The notes below the pieces were generated by a model, which was not told the origin of the DNA, searched no databases, and worked only from the letters and a program-made list of their open reading frames with translations. Position numbers and translations under genes: made by a program. Source: Ichthyophis bannanicus (lineage: Eukaryota > Chordata > Amphibia > Gymnophiona > Ichthyophiidae). From it: a stretch of DNA of 64,000 nucleotides. The stretch covers positions 709,763,637 to 709,827,636 of the forward strand of contig CM066033.1 of the NCBI GenBank assembly GCA_033557465.1. Direction: 5' to 3'. Positions 40,850-53,309 of this stretch are shown here, one piece after another (position 1 is the stretch's first letter; the number at the start of each line of letters is the position of its first letter).

Positions 40850-42326
40850 ACCGGGAATGGTGGGAAGGAGCTGATTAAGCATGGAACAGGTGTCGTAGAA
40901 CAGCCTGACCAAACGGCATCCCGGCGGGAGTCCTTGTCTAAGCAGTAATGGGCTGTGAAGGTATGAACCGAGGCCCAAGTAGCTGCTCGACAGATGTCAT
41001 CAATAGACACAGAGTGTAGATGAGCCATTGAGGCTGCCATGGCTATCACATTGTGAGCTGTGACATGGCCTTCCAGAGAAAGGATTTTACTTTGATAGGT
41101 AAAAGAAATACACTGTGCAATCCAATTGGACAATGTTCTCTTGGATACTGGAAGTCCCAAATGAGAAGGATCAAAAGCAACAAAGAGTTGAGAGGACTTT
41201 CTATGTTGCTGTGTCCTTTGTAAGTAAAAAGTGCTCTTTTACAGTCCAAAGTATGAAGATTCCTTTCTGCATTTGAAACATGAGGCCTTGGAAAAAATAC
41301 AGGCAGGTAAACTGCTTGGTTTAAATGAAAAGGTGAGACCACCTTTGGCATAGAGTGTGGATGAGTCCTAGGGACTACCTTATCATGATGGAACCTCGTA
41401 TAAGGAGGATCAGCCACTAATGCTTGCAGTTCACTGATGCGATGTGCTGATGTGATTGCAATGAGAAAGACAACCTTCCAGGAAAGGAATTTCAAGGAGA
41501 TAGTAGCTAGAGGTTCAAAAGGCGGCTTCATGAGCTGTCCAAGAACCAGATTTAGGTCCCATGCTACCGGTGGTGGCCTAATGGGAGGCTTAGTTAGAAG
41601 GAGGCCCCTCATAAATCTCGCTATGAGAGGATGAGAGGAAATAGGTTGTCCATTTAAAGGCTTGAAAGAAGCTGAAATAGCACTTAAATGGACTCGTACT
41701 GAGTTAGTTTTAAGCCCTGCATTAGATAAATGAAGGAGATACGCCAACAATGATTTGAGAGGTATCGCCAGGGGTTCAAGACCCTTCTGCGAACACCATA
41801 TGGAAAACCTTTTCCACTTGAAAGCATAAGAGCGTCTTCTGAAAGGCTTTCTAGAAGCATAAAGGATATCCTTCACTTGTTGAGACAGGTTAAGACCATG
41901 AAGGTCTAGGCCCTCAGCAACCAGGCCCTGAGATGCAGAGAGTGGGGATCGGGATGACACAACATCCCGTCGTCCCGAGACAGGAGATCTGGAGCAGATC
42001 CTAACTCCAGAGATGGAGCTTGAGAGAGATGTAGGAGCAGAGGGTACCACACCTGCCGTGGCCAATGTGGAGCTATGAGAATCATATGGCCTCTGTCTCT
42101 CTGAAGCTTGAATAGGATTTTGGGAATTAGGGGAATGGGTGGAAAAGCATATAGGAAGTCCTGAACCCAATGGAGGAGGAAAGCATCCCTGGCCTGAGAA
42201 CCCTGAGCTGGAATTCTGGAACAGAATCGGGGAAGTTTCGCATTCAACGGACTTACAGAAAGGTCTATGTCCGGAGTTCCCCAAATTTGAAAACTTTTTG
42301 CTACCTGGTCTACACGAAGAGATCAT
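40850..42326 (-). pseudogene. DIRS tyrosine recombinase (element I)
   Basis: The frame is open from 42326 through the Ser/Pro-rich -1 overlap with RNase H into QQVKDILYASRKPFRRRSYAF, WDLNLVLGQLM, WKVVFLIAITSAHRISELQAL (first catalytic Arg) and MPKVVSPFHLNQAVY. A frameshift after TLDCKRAL (about 41235) moves the rest to another frame from 41160: KRTLSNWIAQCIS, AHNVIAMAASMA, ICRAATWASVHTFTAHYCLDKDS. The catalytic Arg of HxxR is replaced by Ile (HNVIA instead of HNVRA), so even a continuous protein would be inactive by family rules. Confidence 0.8.
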
Positions 42327-42960
42327 TCATGCGGAAGGAGAACGCGACCGAGTCTGTCTGCCCAGGAGTTTTACATGCCTGGCAGATACACCGCAAGGAG
42401 ATGAATCTGATGCTCTCTGGCGAGGGCCCATAGTCGCAAAGCTTCGTTGCAAAGTGACAGAGAGCCTGTTCCTCCCTGCGTGTTCAAACAGAACATAACT
42501 ACTTGATTTTCCGTCTGAATTAGGACTGTCTTGTAGCTCAGCTGGGTGTGAAACACTCGAAGAGCAAGGAAGATTGCTCTGAGCTCCAAGAGATTGATGT
42601 GTAGATGGGTCTCCTGTGGAGTCCAGGTGCCTTGGATAGAAAGATCTTGCAGGTGAGCTCCCCAACCCACATGTGAGGCGTCTGTTAGAGTGACCTGGGG
42701 TGGGGGCTGTTGGAAGGGGGAACAGGTTTTGGGTTGACTGCCACTATTGTAGAGACAAAATAAAGCAATTTGAGTTTGCTATTTTGTCTGATAGGCAGCC
42801 TGATGATTGAGTCCACTGAGTGGATAGAGTCCATTGGGCTGCTCTCATATGGAGGCGAGCATAGGGAACCACATGCACGGTAGATGCCATGTGGCCTAGC
42901 AATTGTAACATTTCCCGAGCAGTGAGATGAGTTTTTAACACTGCTTGGGAAGCTAACTGT

Positions 42961-43959
42961 ATCCAGTTGGCTCCAATCACAAAACCTGCGAATCCAACAT
43001 AAGAAAACCGAAGTCCTTTTCGTCACCAGAGATCCGAAATTCATCACAAGACCGTGCTTAAAGGTCTTAGATGCAGAACTACTTACCAAACCCTCTATTA
43101 GATATCTAGGAGTCACACTTGACCAGTGACTCTACATGAAGACCCATATAGGCAATGTAGCAAAAGCGATATATCATAAAATCCGATCACTTAGACACAT
43201 ACGCACCTTACTGGAACCTGGCGACTTCCGCACAGTATACCAAGCCTTGATCATACCGCATCTTGACTATGCAAACGCCATACTCCACGGTCTCCCGCAA
43301 TCCACACTACACCCTTTACAGCTTGCAATAAACTCTGCTGCAAGAGTGCTCCAGGGCGCTTCCAAGTGGGAACACATTACACCCATCCTTAAACAACTCC
43401 ACTGGCTCCCCATAAAAGGCAGAATTACGTTCAAAACCATAATTCTGATCTTCAAGATCATAAATAAGCTCGCCCCACCAGCCCTAGCAGACCTCATTCA
43501 GATAACCCCCTGAACAGACCTAGAAGATCCCCTGAGGACAATAAACTAATAGTCCCAAGAGAAACAACCAAGTGCTGCCAGACAACAGTGAACAGGGCTT
43601 TCAAATTCTCGGCACCAAAATGCTGGGAACAGCCTCCCTCCTAGTATACGGGCAATCACTAATTTAACGCAGTTTAGGAAAGCTCTGAAATACCACCTTT
43701 TCCTCGAGCATTACCCGGATGACAGCACCTCAAATGCCTCATCAGTAAACTAACCACTTCAAACAGATGTTCAGCCCGCTCTTTCTGTACAGCTGTAAAT
43801 AGTTACCCCCTTGTTATCTATCCAAGTTCTGTTGCCTGTTAATTGTAAACACAAATCGAAAGTTTTGAGATGTGTATTTAACTGGTTCTATGTAAACCAC
43901 ACTGATGGAAAATAGCGCGGTATATAAGTGCATGTAATAAATAAATAATAATAAATAAA
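42961..43959 (+). mobile_element. L2-like LINE 3' part, inserted in element I
   Basis: ORF2 residues TEVLFVTRDPKF and IRYLGVTLDQ are followed, after a stop, by an open frame 43136-43513 (HIRTLLEPGDFRTVYQALI, YANAILHGLPQST, HITPILKQLHWLP). The 3' UTR and the hairpin tail AATAGCGCGGTATATAAG with AAATA repeats end at 43959. It is 5'-truncated. AACTG occurs at both junctions and may be a short target duplication. Confidence 0.8.
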
Positions 43960-44687
43960 CTGCACAATGCGAAGGCAGCAGGACTGTGGGAGATAGGCCC
44001 TTGCTTTCCTGGTATCCAGCATTGCTCCTATAGAGATTGAGTGGGAGTTAGGTTGGATTTTGGGATGTTTATGACCAGGCCCAAATACTGAAGTATACGC
44101 ATTGTGCAAGATAGAGAAATTCTGGCCTCTAACTCTGATGGGGCTCGACTGAGCCAGTCGTCTAAGTAGGGGAAGACGAATATTCCTAGAGTGCAAAGAA
44201 ATGCTGCCACTACAGCCATGCATTTCGTAAACACCCTTGGTGCTGAGGACAGGCCAAAATGTAGAACCCTGTACTGGTAGTGCTTCCCCTGAAATAGAAA
44301 CCGAAGGAATCTTCGGTGAGTTGGATGGATGAGAACATGGGTGTACTCATCCTTGAGATCTAGAGAACAAGTCAATCCTGACTCTGAAGGTATGGCAGCA
44401 GAGTTCCTAGAGAAATCATCTTGAACTTCTCCTTGAACAGGAATTTGTTCAGTTCTGAGGTCTAAAATGGGACTGTCCCCCCCTGTTTTCTTTGGAATAA
44501 GGAAATAGGGGGAGTAAAACCCTGTACCCTGTTGGGAAATGGGTACGTCTTCCATTGCCCCGTGGGCAAGAAGTAAATTGACCTCTTGACTCAACTGATT
44601 TTTGAGTGAAGTCTGAGAATTGAACCGTTTTACAACAGTAGGGGGGGGCATGTTGAGGAAATGAAGCTTGTACCCCTCCTTTACTAT

Positions 44688-45508
44688 GTCGAGAGTCGAG
44701 GCTCCACATTAGAAACCACCACCCAGGAAAAGGACTTAGGAGTCATCGTGGATAACATGTTAAAACCCTCCGCCCAGTGTGCAGCGGCGGCCAAGAAAGC
44801 AAATAGAATGCTAGGTATCATAAAGAAAGGGATGGAGAATAAAACAAAGGATATTATAATGCCTCTGTATCGCTCCATGGTACGACCGCACCTTGAATAT
44901 TGTGTGCAATTCTGGTCACCGTATCTTAAAAAGGACATAGCGTTATTAGAAAAAGTACAGAGAAGAGCCACCAAATTGGTGAAGGGGATGGAAGGCTACT
45001 CCTATGAAGAGAGGCTAAAAAGGTTAGGGCTCTTTAACCTGGAAAAGAGACGGTTGAGGGGAGATATGATAGAGGTCTATAAATTAATGAATGGAGTGGA
45101 ACGGATAAACGTGGATCAATTGTTTACGCTAGCAGAATATAGAAAGACTAGGGGACATGTAATGAAACTACAGGGTAAACTATTTAAGACAAATAAGAGA
45201 AAATATTTTTTCACTCAACGTGTAATCAAACTCTGGAATCTGTTACCGGAGGATGTAGTAAGGGCTGTTAGTATAGCTGGGTTTAAAAAAGGTTTGGACA
45301 AGTTCCTGGAGGAAAGGTCCATAAACCACTATTAAAAAGGGACCCAGGATATCAATGCTTGACCCAGTACAAGCATTGTGGAACCTGTGGTCTTTTGGGG
45401 ATATTGCTAGGTGTGTAGGACCTAGATTGGCCACTGTTGGAAACAGGATACTGGGCTTGATGGACCTCGGTCTGACCCAGTATGGCATGTCTTATGTTCT
45501 TATTCTTC
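44688..45508 (+). mobile_element. CR1 LINE 3' part, inserted in element I
   Basis: One open frame to 45335 encodes the CR1 ORF2 C-terminus: [100 protein letters not shown]. The 3' UTR contains GGATACTGGGCTTGATGG and GACCCAGTATGGC and ends with ATTCTT-type repeats. It is 5'-truncated just inside ORF2 and open, so fairly young. The older copy at 26694-27085 is the same family. Confidence 0.85.
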
Positions 45509-45656
45509 TGCTGTTATCTGCTCCCATCTGGGGGCAAAATGACACAACCTTCCTGGAATGGTGGAGGGCTCTGGCCCATTGAGGGCCAGGAAGGCCAGGT
45601 TCTCTAGATGGGAGTCAATGCCCCTGTGGAGGCTGAGTCTGCTGGGCCGGTTGAGG

Positions 45657-47440
45657 CTAAGCAGACTTTGCCTTTCTTTCTTTTGGTGGCTGCTGTCCCT
45701 TTCGGGCAGACTGACCGGCAGAATGCCCCTGCTGGGTATAGGAGGGGTAAAACCTCTTCTTTTTAGAGAAGAATGGTTTCTTGTAGGATTTTCTCCTTGC
45801 AGGATCAGCTGTAGCCTTAGATAATCTATCCAAAGTGGTGTTAGCATCCAGCTCATTAGCTTTCTCTTGCCAATTTTTGCCAAAGAGATTTTCGCCTGTG
45901 CAAGGGATATTCCCCAGTTTGTCCTGTACCCAGAGTTCTGAGTCAGATGCCTGGAGCCAGGCAATCCTACGAGCACCTATGGCAATGGCAGAGGTTCTGC
46001 TTATGCACTCAAAACAGTCAAAAGCTGCACGATTAACAAACTTGGGAACATCTTGGGCATGTTTGACAAGTGTAAGATAATCTTGCCTCTTATCAGGAAG
46101 GAGAGGGCTCATAAGCTCTAGATCTCCTGTAACCTCCTTAAGGAACATTCCCATATATAAAATGTAGAACTAATCCTGGCAGAAAGCATAGAGGCCAGGA
46201 AGGTTCGACGCCCAAAGGCATCAAGAGTCCTACATTCAAGTCCTGGAGGATTAAATGCATGTCTTTTTGCACTCTTGATCCTTCTCATAGCTGATTCCTC
46301 TACCATGGAGTGGTGTGGTAACTGGGTTTTTTGAAATCCAGGACAAGGAGGTCCTCGATACATGGTATCAAGCCTACGAGAATGAGGAGAGGTGGTAAGA
46401 GGTGTTTCCCACATTCTTAACATGAGATCATGCAAGATCTCATGAATAGGCAAAGCTTATGGGAGCTTTAGGATATTGTAAAATTTCCAATTCCTTTGCT
46501 CTGGGCTCTGTTTCAGGAGCCACTGTGATGGAAAGACCTAGCTACCTCCCGAATGAAATCCTGAAAGGATATATCCTCTGGAGGAGACATCCTACATTTA
46601 GGAGAGGAAGGCTCCTCAGAGAGAAGTACTCCGGTACCGACAGAGCTGTCAGAATCCTCAGACTCATCGGAGGATTCAAAATATCCCCTGTCCGGGTGCT
46701 CTTGCAAACACGATACCGGTACCAATCGAAGTCGGTACCGGAGGGATCCGGTAACGGCCTGTCAATACCAGAGGAAACAGCATGACTCGGTATCGGTAAC
46801 ACAGTTGCCAATGTCGATGCTGTCGGTACCAGTATCGGTGCCGAAACCGGTGTCGATACCGGTTGAACTGTCTGAAGCAGTCCCGAAGGCACCGAAGCCG
46901 CAAGGAGAGCCACCAGACTGCGTTCAATAGCCAAGAACCTCTGGTCTATTGACGCTGCCGATGCCTGGGTATCGGTACCAGACGAAGTGGCCGGTACCCC
47001 AGAGCATGGCACCAGTAGTTCTGCCAAGGTTGAGGCCTCGAGAACATCCTGGAGCCCCGATAGTGCTTTGGAAGCCAAAGCCTCCTGCCGGGGCAATTTT
47101 GCCGGTACAAGTCCCTCAAGGGCAATGCCAGAGGCATCTCGATGCTTGGAAGGAGATCTTCCCTTTGAGGACTGGCCAGATTTATGTTTGGTTACCTGAG
47201 ATCCATGGAAGGAAGACGAAGCCCTGGAAGACGTCGATGCCACGGATGCTGCATCGGAGGGAAAAAGGGTGCTAAGCTTAGCAGCTCGGTTTTGCCGACC
47301 CCTCTTCGACATCATCCCACAGGCAACACACTCCGAGATGGAGTGGTCAGGACCGAAACATTTAAGCAACCACTCGTGAGTGTCGGTGACAGAGATGGTA
47401 CCGCCACACTTGGAACACTTTTTAAAACCCGAGGCGGGTT
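45657..47440 (-). pseudogene. DIRS gag (element I), start codon lost
   Basis: The zinc region reads FKKCSKCGGTISVTD then HEWLLKCFGPDHS (Cys changed to Leu). The expected ATG is ACG at about 47440. Next are RSPSKHRDASG, SVP/GTD repeats from GGTACC-rich DNA, then frameshifts near 46700 and 46450. The core continues in other frames (LPIHEILHDLMLRM, SPHSRRLDTMYR, FLASMLSARISS, then MGMFLKEVTGDLE, NIPCTGENLFGKNW, basic KKPFFSKKKRF). It ends at 45657, just before RT. Confidence 0.75.
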
Positions 47441-47583
47441 TTTACGTTCTGAAGGAAAAGTTGGGTCTAGTGCCCTAAATGGCGCGTGGCACCTGACAGA
47501 AAAAAAGACTGGAAAGTCCAGAAAAAGATTACAAATGTGGTTTGTTTTTTTTTGAAAAAAGAAAGAAAGAAAGAACCGGCGGT

Positions 47584-49738
47584 ATGTTTATGTTTATTAA
47601 AACTTGATTGACCGCTCTTCAAAATAAAATAAAAGCGGTTTACAATAAATAAAAACCAATAAAAAAGCAAGGCACAAGGCTGGAAAAGGAAAAGAAATTA
47701 CAAATTATAAGAGCAAAGTGGGTTAAGGAACAGTAGAGGAAGGGGAGCTACAAGGGGGATGGGGAAGTGGGGAGGTTAAAGGCTAGAGAAAAAAGGTGGG
47801 TTTTTAGCTGCTGTTTGAATGCTGCGTAGCAGGGTTCAAGGCGGAGAGAAGTGGGAAGGGAATTCCAAAGTGCGGGGCCTATGAAGAAGAAAAGCTGAGG
47901 AGCGGGTGGATCGAAGATGAACGGCGGAGGGGGGGGGGGGGAAGGGTGAGACGGTTTAAATGGAACGAGCGGGGGGGTGCCTGGGGGTGTGAACGTGAAT
48001 AAGATCAGCTAAATATTGTGGGGTACTGGTGTGTAGGGCCTTGTGAACCAAGGTGAGTAGCTTATATTGGGAACGAAAGGGAACAGGTAACCAGTGTAGA
48101 TGGATGAGAAGAGGGGTTATGTGGTGATAAGGGGATGAATGAGAGAGAAGGCGAGCTGCGGTGTTTTGGATTCTCTGAAGGCGGTGAAGTTGGGAGGAGG
48201 CCAGACCGGTTAGGATAGAATTAGAAAAGTCGACCCGGGACATAACTAGAGAGAGAAGTAGAGTGGAAAGAGCAGAAGGGGAGAGGAAGCGTGAATTTGA
48301 CGTAGGAAATAGAAAGAAGTTTTGGTAATGTGAGAGATATGAGCGTGAAAAGTAAGGTCTGAATCAAAGAGGACACCAAGATAGCGGAAGGTGGTGACCA
48401 AGGATATGGGAGTGTTGGAAAGGGACGGGGCTAGAGAGGGGGAAGGATGACCGTGAGGAAACCAGATGGCAGTGGTCTTGGCAAGGTTGAGGTGAAGCAG
48501 TTTTGGGTCAGCCAGTGAGTGACAGCTGTGAGGCAGTTATTTAAGGGAGTGAGATCGGGGTGGGAGGGGGCCATGTGGTGAAGGAGAAGAATGTCATCCG
48601 CATAGTAAAAGGCAGAAATCACGAATTGTTGAATGACTAGTGTGAGGGGCACCAAGAAGAGACTGAAGAGAAGAGGAGCCAAGACCGAACCCTGGGGGAC
48701 CCCACAGGGTAAAGGGAAGGGGGCAGAAGGCGGTGTAGAGGAAGAGGCAGAGAGGACCGAAGCTGATCGGGCGTAGAGAAAAGAGTGAAACCACCTGTAG
48801 ACAGTGCCATGAATCCCAGCTTCACGGAGACGGGCTAGAAGAAGGGAGTGGTCAACCAGGTCAAAAGCCGCTGAAAGGTCAAGTGCTACCGCAACCGAAA
48901 TGTCACCACGATCGTGTGCCACATGCAGGGAATTAGTGAAAGGAGGGTGGTTTCGACACTGTGACCTGCCCGGAAACCTGATTGACGAGGGTGAAGGTAG
49001 TTGGTGGAATCAAGATGGTGCGAAAGTTGTGCAAAGACCATCTTTTCAAGGAGCTTAGAGAGGAATGGAAGGTGTGAGACGGGTCGGTAATGGACTGGGT
49101 CAAGAGGGTCAAGGGAGGATTTCTTGAGGATTGGGCGGATTAAAGAATGTTTCCAGGGGTTGGGGAAAGTGACAGTGGAGAGACTATTATTTAGTATGGA
49201 AAGAATAGGGGGAAGGAAAGAAAGTGAGGGTGTAAGTAACCATGAAGAGGGGGCAGAAGGTCTTGTTAGAGGTAGAGATGAGTTTGTGAATTTCAGCTGA
49301 GGAGGTTAGAGCGAATGTTGACCATGTGTGGGAGAGGTGGGATAAAGGAGGGGGGAAGCTATAGGGGGTGAGGAGGAAATGGGTGGGGGACAGGCTGGCA
49401 AGGACGTTCTTAGAGAAGTGACCTTGGCGCTGAAAGTAGAAGCTAGCAAAGAAGGGGCCGGGATGGGATGGGTAGACGCTTAAGAGGAATTGGGATGAAG
49501 GGAAGTGAGAGACCGGAGTGTAGAGTAAAGGTGTCGGGTCTGATTTGGGGCGTTAGTGATGGCATTGGAAATAAAGGTGCGTTTTGCTAGGAGAGTCTGG
49601 GAACGGTAGAAGGCATGATGAGTTTTAAAGGAAGACAGGGTAGTCGGGGAGGGGTTCTTACGCCAGTGGCGTTCAGCTCTGTGAAGTTGAGAGCGGAGGA
49701 GACGGAGACCGGAATGAAACCAAGGTTGTGAGATACGC
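47584..49738 (-). mobile_element. L2-like LINE, 5'-truncated, inserted in leader of element I
   Basis: The minus-strand 3' end is at 47584 (hairpin words AAACCGC / GAGCGGT). ORF2 pieces run leftward from 49735: linker with RRSQLHRAERHWRKN and FISNAITNAPNQTRHLYSTL, then RT at 48922-48431 (VALDLSAAFDLVDHSLLL, GVPQGSVLAPLLFSLFL, FYYADDILLLHH) and the C-terminus at 48243-47956 (SILTGLASSQLHRLQRIQNTAARLL, HITPLLIHLHWLP). The endonuclease is missing. It interrupts the leader at ACCGGCGGTA. A G-run lies at 47926-47941. Confidence 0.8.
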
Positions 49739-49857
49739 CGTACCGGTACCGGTATAGCATCGAGGAAGGCAGACGCTACCACAAAAAAGAATGAAAAAGA
49801 TGGGATAATTTCTGCAGTGACAGGAAAAACGACCTGCTGGCTCCGCGGAAAACGAAG

Positions 49858-50021
49858 AACTGGTGAGAGGCAGTAGGGAAAGGCGGGAAAGCAGCATGCA
49901 GGTGCTGTGGGATGCTCCCAAAAGCTTTCTAATTGAACGCTGGGGAGCGTTCCCGTGCAGGCTCCGTCGGTACCGACGAAACCCATATGTGAAGACTACA
50001 TTCCTGCTTGTTCCTGGAGAT
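49858..50021 (-). repeat. 5' inverted terminal repeat of element I
   Basis: It matches the ITRs of A, B, E and J, with an intact CGTCGGTACCGACG. The outer end TTCCTGGAGAT at 50021 abuts gag of element H. Confidence 0.8.
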
Positions 50022-50152
50022 ATCTTCCTACACGGGCTACAGACCTTCGGGTCGTGGTCAGGCCCGAGGCACCGGAGACAGCAGCCATGTATATCGGTGA
50101 GGGACATTAGTTTTGTATACCGATCACATTTTTTAAACCAGCTGGCAGCCAT
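50022..50152 (-). pseudogene. DIRS gag N-terminus (element H), cut by element I
   Basis: ATG 50152 opens MAASWFKKCDRYTKLMSL, then GCCLRCLGPDHDPKVCSPCRK, the N-terminal zinc motif with CxxY in place of the first CxxC. It stops at the ITR of element I at 50021. The leader of H follows to its right (50153-50401), without a gene. Confidence 0.75.
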
Positions 50153-50401
50153 TGGGGGAAAAAGGGCCCCTACAAGGTCGAAGACCCGGGCTGCCAGTGA
50201 AAAAGAAAAAGAGCATGAATGCTAGTCACTAAGGACAAAAACCAAAAAAATCAAGCCGGACTCGATACCGGTGTACCGAGCTGAAGGAGGGAAGGGGAAC
50301 CGGTGTTGATCCAGAAGTAAAGAAACAATTTTAACTATTTTTAAACACTTTTTTCACGACGACTATTGGACTACGTCCAAAGGGCTCTGCGGAAAAAAGG
50401 A

Positions 50402-50562
50402 GACTGAGCAAGATGGCACCCTTGGGCAGGAAGGGGACCGAGCATGCGTGATGCAATTCCCAAAGGCTTTCTCTGAAAGCTGGGGATTTGCTCCACACGA
50501 GGGCTCCATCGGCGCCGACGTCACCCATATGTGAGGCCTGACTTCCTGCTTGTTCCCGGAGA
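50402..50562 (-). repeat. 5' inverted terminal repeat of element H
   Basis: The inverse of 35250-35406 (GACTGAGCAAGATGGCACCC inner, CTTGTTCCCGGAGAA outer). The outer end touches the first base of element J. Confidence 0.8.
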
Positions 50563-50563
50563 A

Positions 50564-50924
50564 AGCACAGTTACTTACCGGTAACAGGTGATCTCTGGGA
50601 GTAGCAGGAATAAGTCTTCACATATGGGGTACGTCGGTACCGATGGAGTCTGCGTGGGAACGCTTCCCAGCGTCCAATCAAAGAGCTTTTGGAAGCATCC
50701 CACCACGCCTGCGTGCTGCCTTCCCGCCTTTCCCAACTGCCTCTCCTCAGTTAAGTTTTAAAGCTGAGACAAAGAGATAGAGAGAGAGAAAAGGAAAGAG
50801 ATACAACTCCTGGGGAGGTGGGTGGGTTGTGAAAACTTATTCCTGCTGTTCCCAGAGATCACCTGTTACAGGTAAGTAACTGTGCTATCTCCAGGAACAA
50901 GCAGGAATGAGTCTTCACATATGG
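50564..50924 (-). repeat. 3' ITR and ICR of element J
   Basis: The ITR starts AGCACAGTTACTTACCGGTA; the sense strand gives CCG/GTAAGT. GTCGGTACCGATGG carries a one-base change in the palindrome. The ICR 50829-50924 joins complements of both outer ends. Confidence 0.8.
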
Positions 50925-50999
50925 GGACTCCCAAGCTGAGATGCCTGGAGTCCCAGCATATCATAGGTTGGAACATGCTATCCCCCACAACACCAGGCA

Positions 51000-53300
51000 T
51001 CCTGAGGATGGAGGGTAGGAGTTGAAGAGAAAAAGGTGCTGTGGAACAGTTAACCTAGCATAGGATTGCAGACACAGAGTCCATGTGTGGATGATAATTG
51101 TCATCAATGATATTGCAAAGAAAAAATATTGCAATATGGACCTCCCCTAACAGGACTTCAGAGAAGTATGGAGGTTCATGGGATCTACTGGGGAACCCAG
51201 TAGAAGAACCTCGAGAAGGACCTCACTGTAAGTGGAGGTAGAAAACCTGTAGGAAAAGCAATGGAGGTCAGAATCCTGAAAGGTAACAGGTAACCCCAGT
51301 AGGAAAAACTGGGGTAGTACAAAAACGGTGGGCCTTCAGCGGAAGGCTTTATGATAAAAGCCAAACTCTTTTGGCAGCAGAGTGGCTCACTCTTAGGAAC
51401 AAAAAGATAAAGGCTAACCGGTTTGGACAAACAGCCCCAGTCCTTGTGGGGAGAAAGGGTATGGGAACCCCTTGTATCCCAAAAGAAAGGACAACGCCAG
51501 AGGCGTTGGAGCCTGTGATTAGCTGAAAATCCGCAATGTCTCTAACTGAGGTCAGCTGGGAGAGATATTGGAACATGGAGAGCTTCAGGGGTACCTAACC
51601 TTAAGGTTATGCTAGGTGTTAACTACCACCAAAGTGGTTGTGAGTGTAGGACCCTAAAACATGCTGGATAGCATAAGTATGGGTAAAGCCCATCTGTCAG
51701 AATCATATAGCTATATGAGCCTTGACAGGTAGATAAAGTAGAATACATATCTACCGATAGTAAAATATCTCGACAGATACATATAGATATAGATATAAAT
51801 AACCTATAGATATATGAGAATATATCTATAGTGAGATATGAAGGGCATAAAATACACACAAATGATAGACATAGACATCTGTAAGACGTGTGCTATAGGT
51901 ATGAATATATAGGCCTCTATATGGAAGTCTGCAAAGAAGCAGACAGAGATATGCCTACAAAAAGGTATTCACATAGGAAAATGTGGAGAGGAAAGATTCA
52001 TCTAACAAGAAGGTGGAACCTACTTGAGAAGATATATAGAGAATCAATTCCCACTGGTTATGGCTACAGGGATGCTAGGTAGTAGAATAACCAGGATGGT
52101 TACGTGAAAAGCAGAGGATGATATCAGTCTGCAGCCAGCAAGTCCCGAGTATTCTAGAACTCTAGCATGGTAAGTGAACAGAAGACGCATAGGAATGAGA
52201 TACCATGCTGACCTGCTTAAGGGCAAAAAGGTATCATGCGTTCTTACCATGAGGACGAGCTGGAAGGAGAAAACATATTCCCTATTGGAAATACTATGGA
52301 CCAAAGCAGGGAATTAGCAACTCCTTAAGCTTTCACGTAAGAGGAGGCGTATGTCCTTTATATTAAAAAGGAGAACTTTTCTAGTCATGGGAGACATGAC
52401 TGAAAAAGCCTTTTTTTTTTTTTTTTAAACTATCTAGTATAGCTGTTGGAGAAAAAGCCCCGCATGCTCTCTAGCAAGGGCCCATAGGGGAGAGCTTCTC
52501 TGTAGAATTGCAGAGAGCATGACGCAGGAGAATGAGGAGATAGAACTGGCTGCAGGAGAGCCAGTACCTATGTCAACTATGCTGCCAAACCCAGGGGAAT
52601 GGAGATGGCAGAAAGAGAAGACAATCCAACAAGTTTGTAGTGAAAAAATTTCCAAGACAGATGACAGCACTGACTTGGAGCCACTACTAAGACTAGACAG
52701 AATGTTAGTGGAGGACAAATCTGGTTGCTGGTGGACAAGAACCAGTGGTCCAAACATGAAGGCTCCAGCATTGGCAGCTGCTTGCGACAGCAGAAGAATG
52801 GTACTGTTTAAAAACAGAAAGAACAGACAAAACAAGAGTAGAAAACTCTGGACGTGTCTGATGAAGTGCTTCAAAGTAAGATTGAAAAAGAGGAGTTAAC
52901 TCAGAGAAGAGAACTCCGCACTGGAAAAGTAAGAAAACTAGAGAGGCTGAAGAAAAAGCCCTCCAGTGAAGCAATACCACTCTTACAGAGGAAAAACCAG
53001 GTAAGAGGGTAAAGAGAATGGAGCTGAAGAAAACTTACAAAGTAGTAAGTTTATAGAAAGGAAAAAGACATGCTGGCACAGGAAACTATCGTTTGATCGT
53101 TGATAGACCTCTTTCCCTAGCAGGAAAAAGGAGAAACCTGTGACCTAGAAGCATGAACATCCTGACAGCTCATAGAACATAGAAAGAATGTATGTCTTTC
53201 GGGAAGATATCCATGTTTAGGATTTAGAATGACAGCAGTAGATTGCTTCTATTGAGAAGAAGCAACTGCAGATTCTAATCCCAAGAGTCACAAGCATCTG
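51000..53300 (-). other. Non-coding core of element J
   Basis: 50940-51060 resembles the 3' UTR of element E (GCTGAGATGCCTGG, CATCCTGAGGATGGAGGG). 51700-51860 is an ATAGATATA-rich low-complexity tract. 52455-52525 on the minus strand encodes SPLWALAREHAG, similar to LRLWALAREHQI of the RNase H region of element I. A T-run is at 52410-52425. The rest matches nothing else in the window by eye and has no long frame with DIRS motifs. Confidence 0.55.
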
Positions 53301-53309
53301 ATGGATTGA

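Larger units (their letters stand above)
41906..45640 (-). pseudogene. DIRS reverse transcriptase-RNase H (element I), split by two LINEs
   Basis: The N-terminus ENLAFLALNGPEPSTIPGRL is at 45625-45510. After the CR1 gap the frame resumes at 44687 (EGYKL, then [18 protein letters not shown]). The palm is at 44651-44028 (FYSPYFLIPKKTGG, TCSLDLKDEYTHVLIHPTHR, YRVLHFGLSSAPRVF, FPYLDDWLSR). RNase H continues left of the L2-like LINE (42980-41906: VGWGAHLQDL, LELRAIFLALR, QTENQVVMFCLNTQGG with Asp changed to Glu, then the PPIPLIPKILFKLQ block). Several frameshifts. Confidence 0.8.
40386..50021 (-). mobile_element. DIRS element I with three LINE insertions, nested in gag of H
   Basis: ITRs at 40386-40577 and 49858-50021, ICR at 40658-40756. 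Sense order is gag (47430-45657), RT-RNase H (45640-41906) and recombinase (42326-40850). Insertions are an L2-like LINE (42961-43959, RNase H), a CR1 (44688-45508, start of RT) and a second L2-like LINE (47584-49738, leader). Without these, I would be about 5.7 kb, like E. Confidence 0.8.
35223..50562 (-). mobile_element. DIRS element H, split by element I
   Basis: H occupies 35223-40385 and 50022-50562; the 9.6-kb element I lies between, inside its gag. The 3' ITR is 35223-35406, the ICR 35480-35575 and the 5' ITR 50402-50562. The ITRs carry TCAGCGCCGACG / CGGCGCCGACGTCA in place of the GGTACC palindrome of family I. Sense order is gag, RT-RNase H, recombinase. The 5' end abuts element J directly at 50562/50563. 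Confidence 0.8.

Noticed and set aside
47910..47945. G-runs (also 24527, 29272, 62392) as regulatory quadruplex sites
   Set aside because: Single homopolymer-like runs within transposon or intron sequence, without conserved spacing or context; probably slippage.
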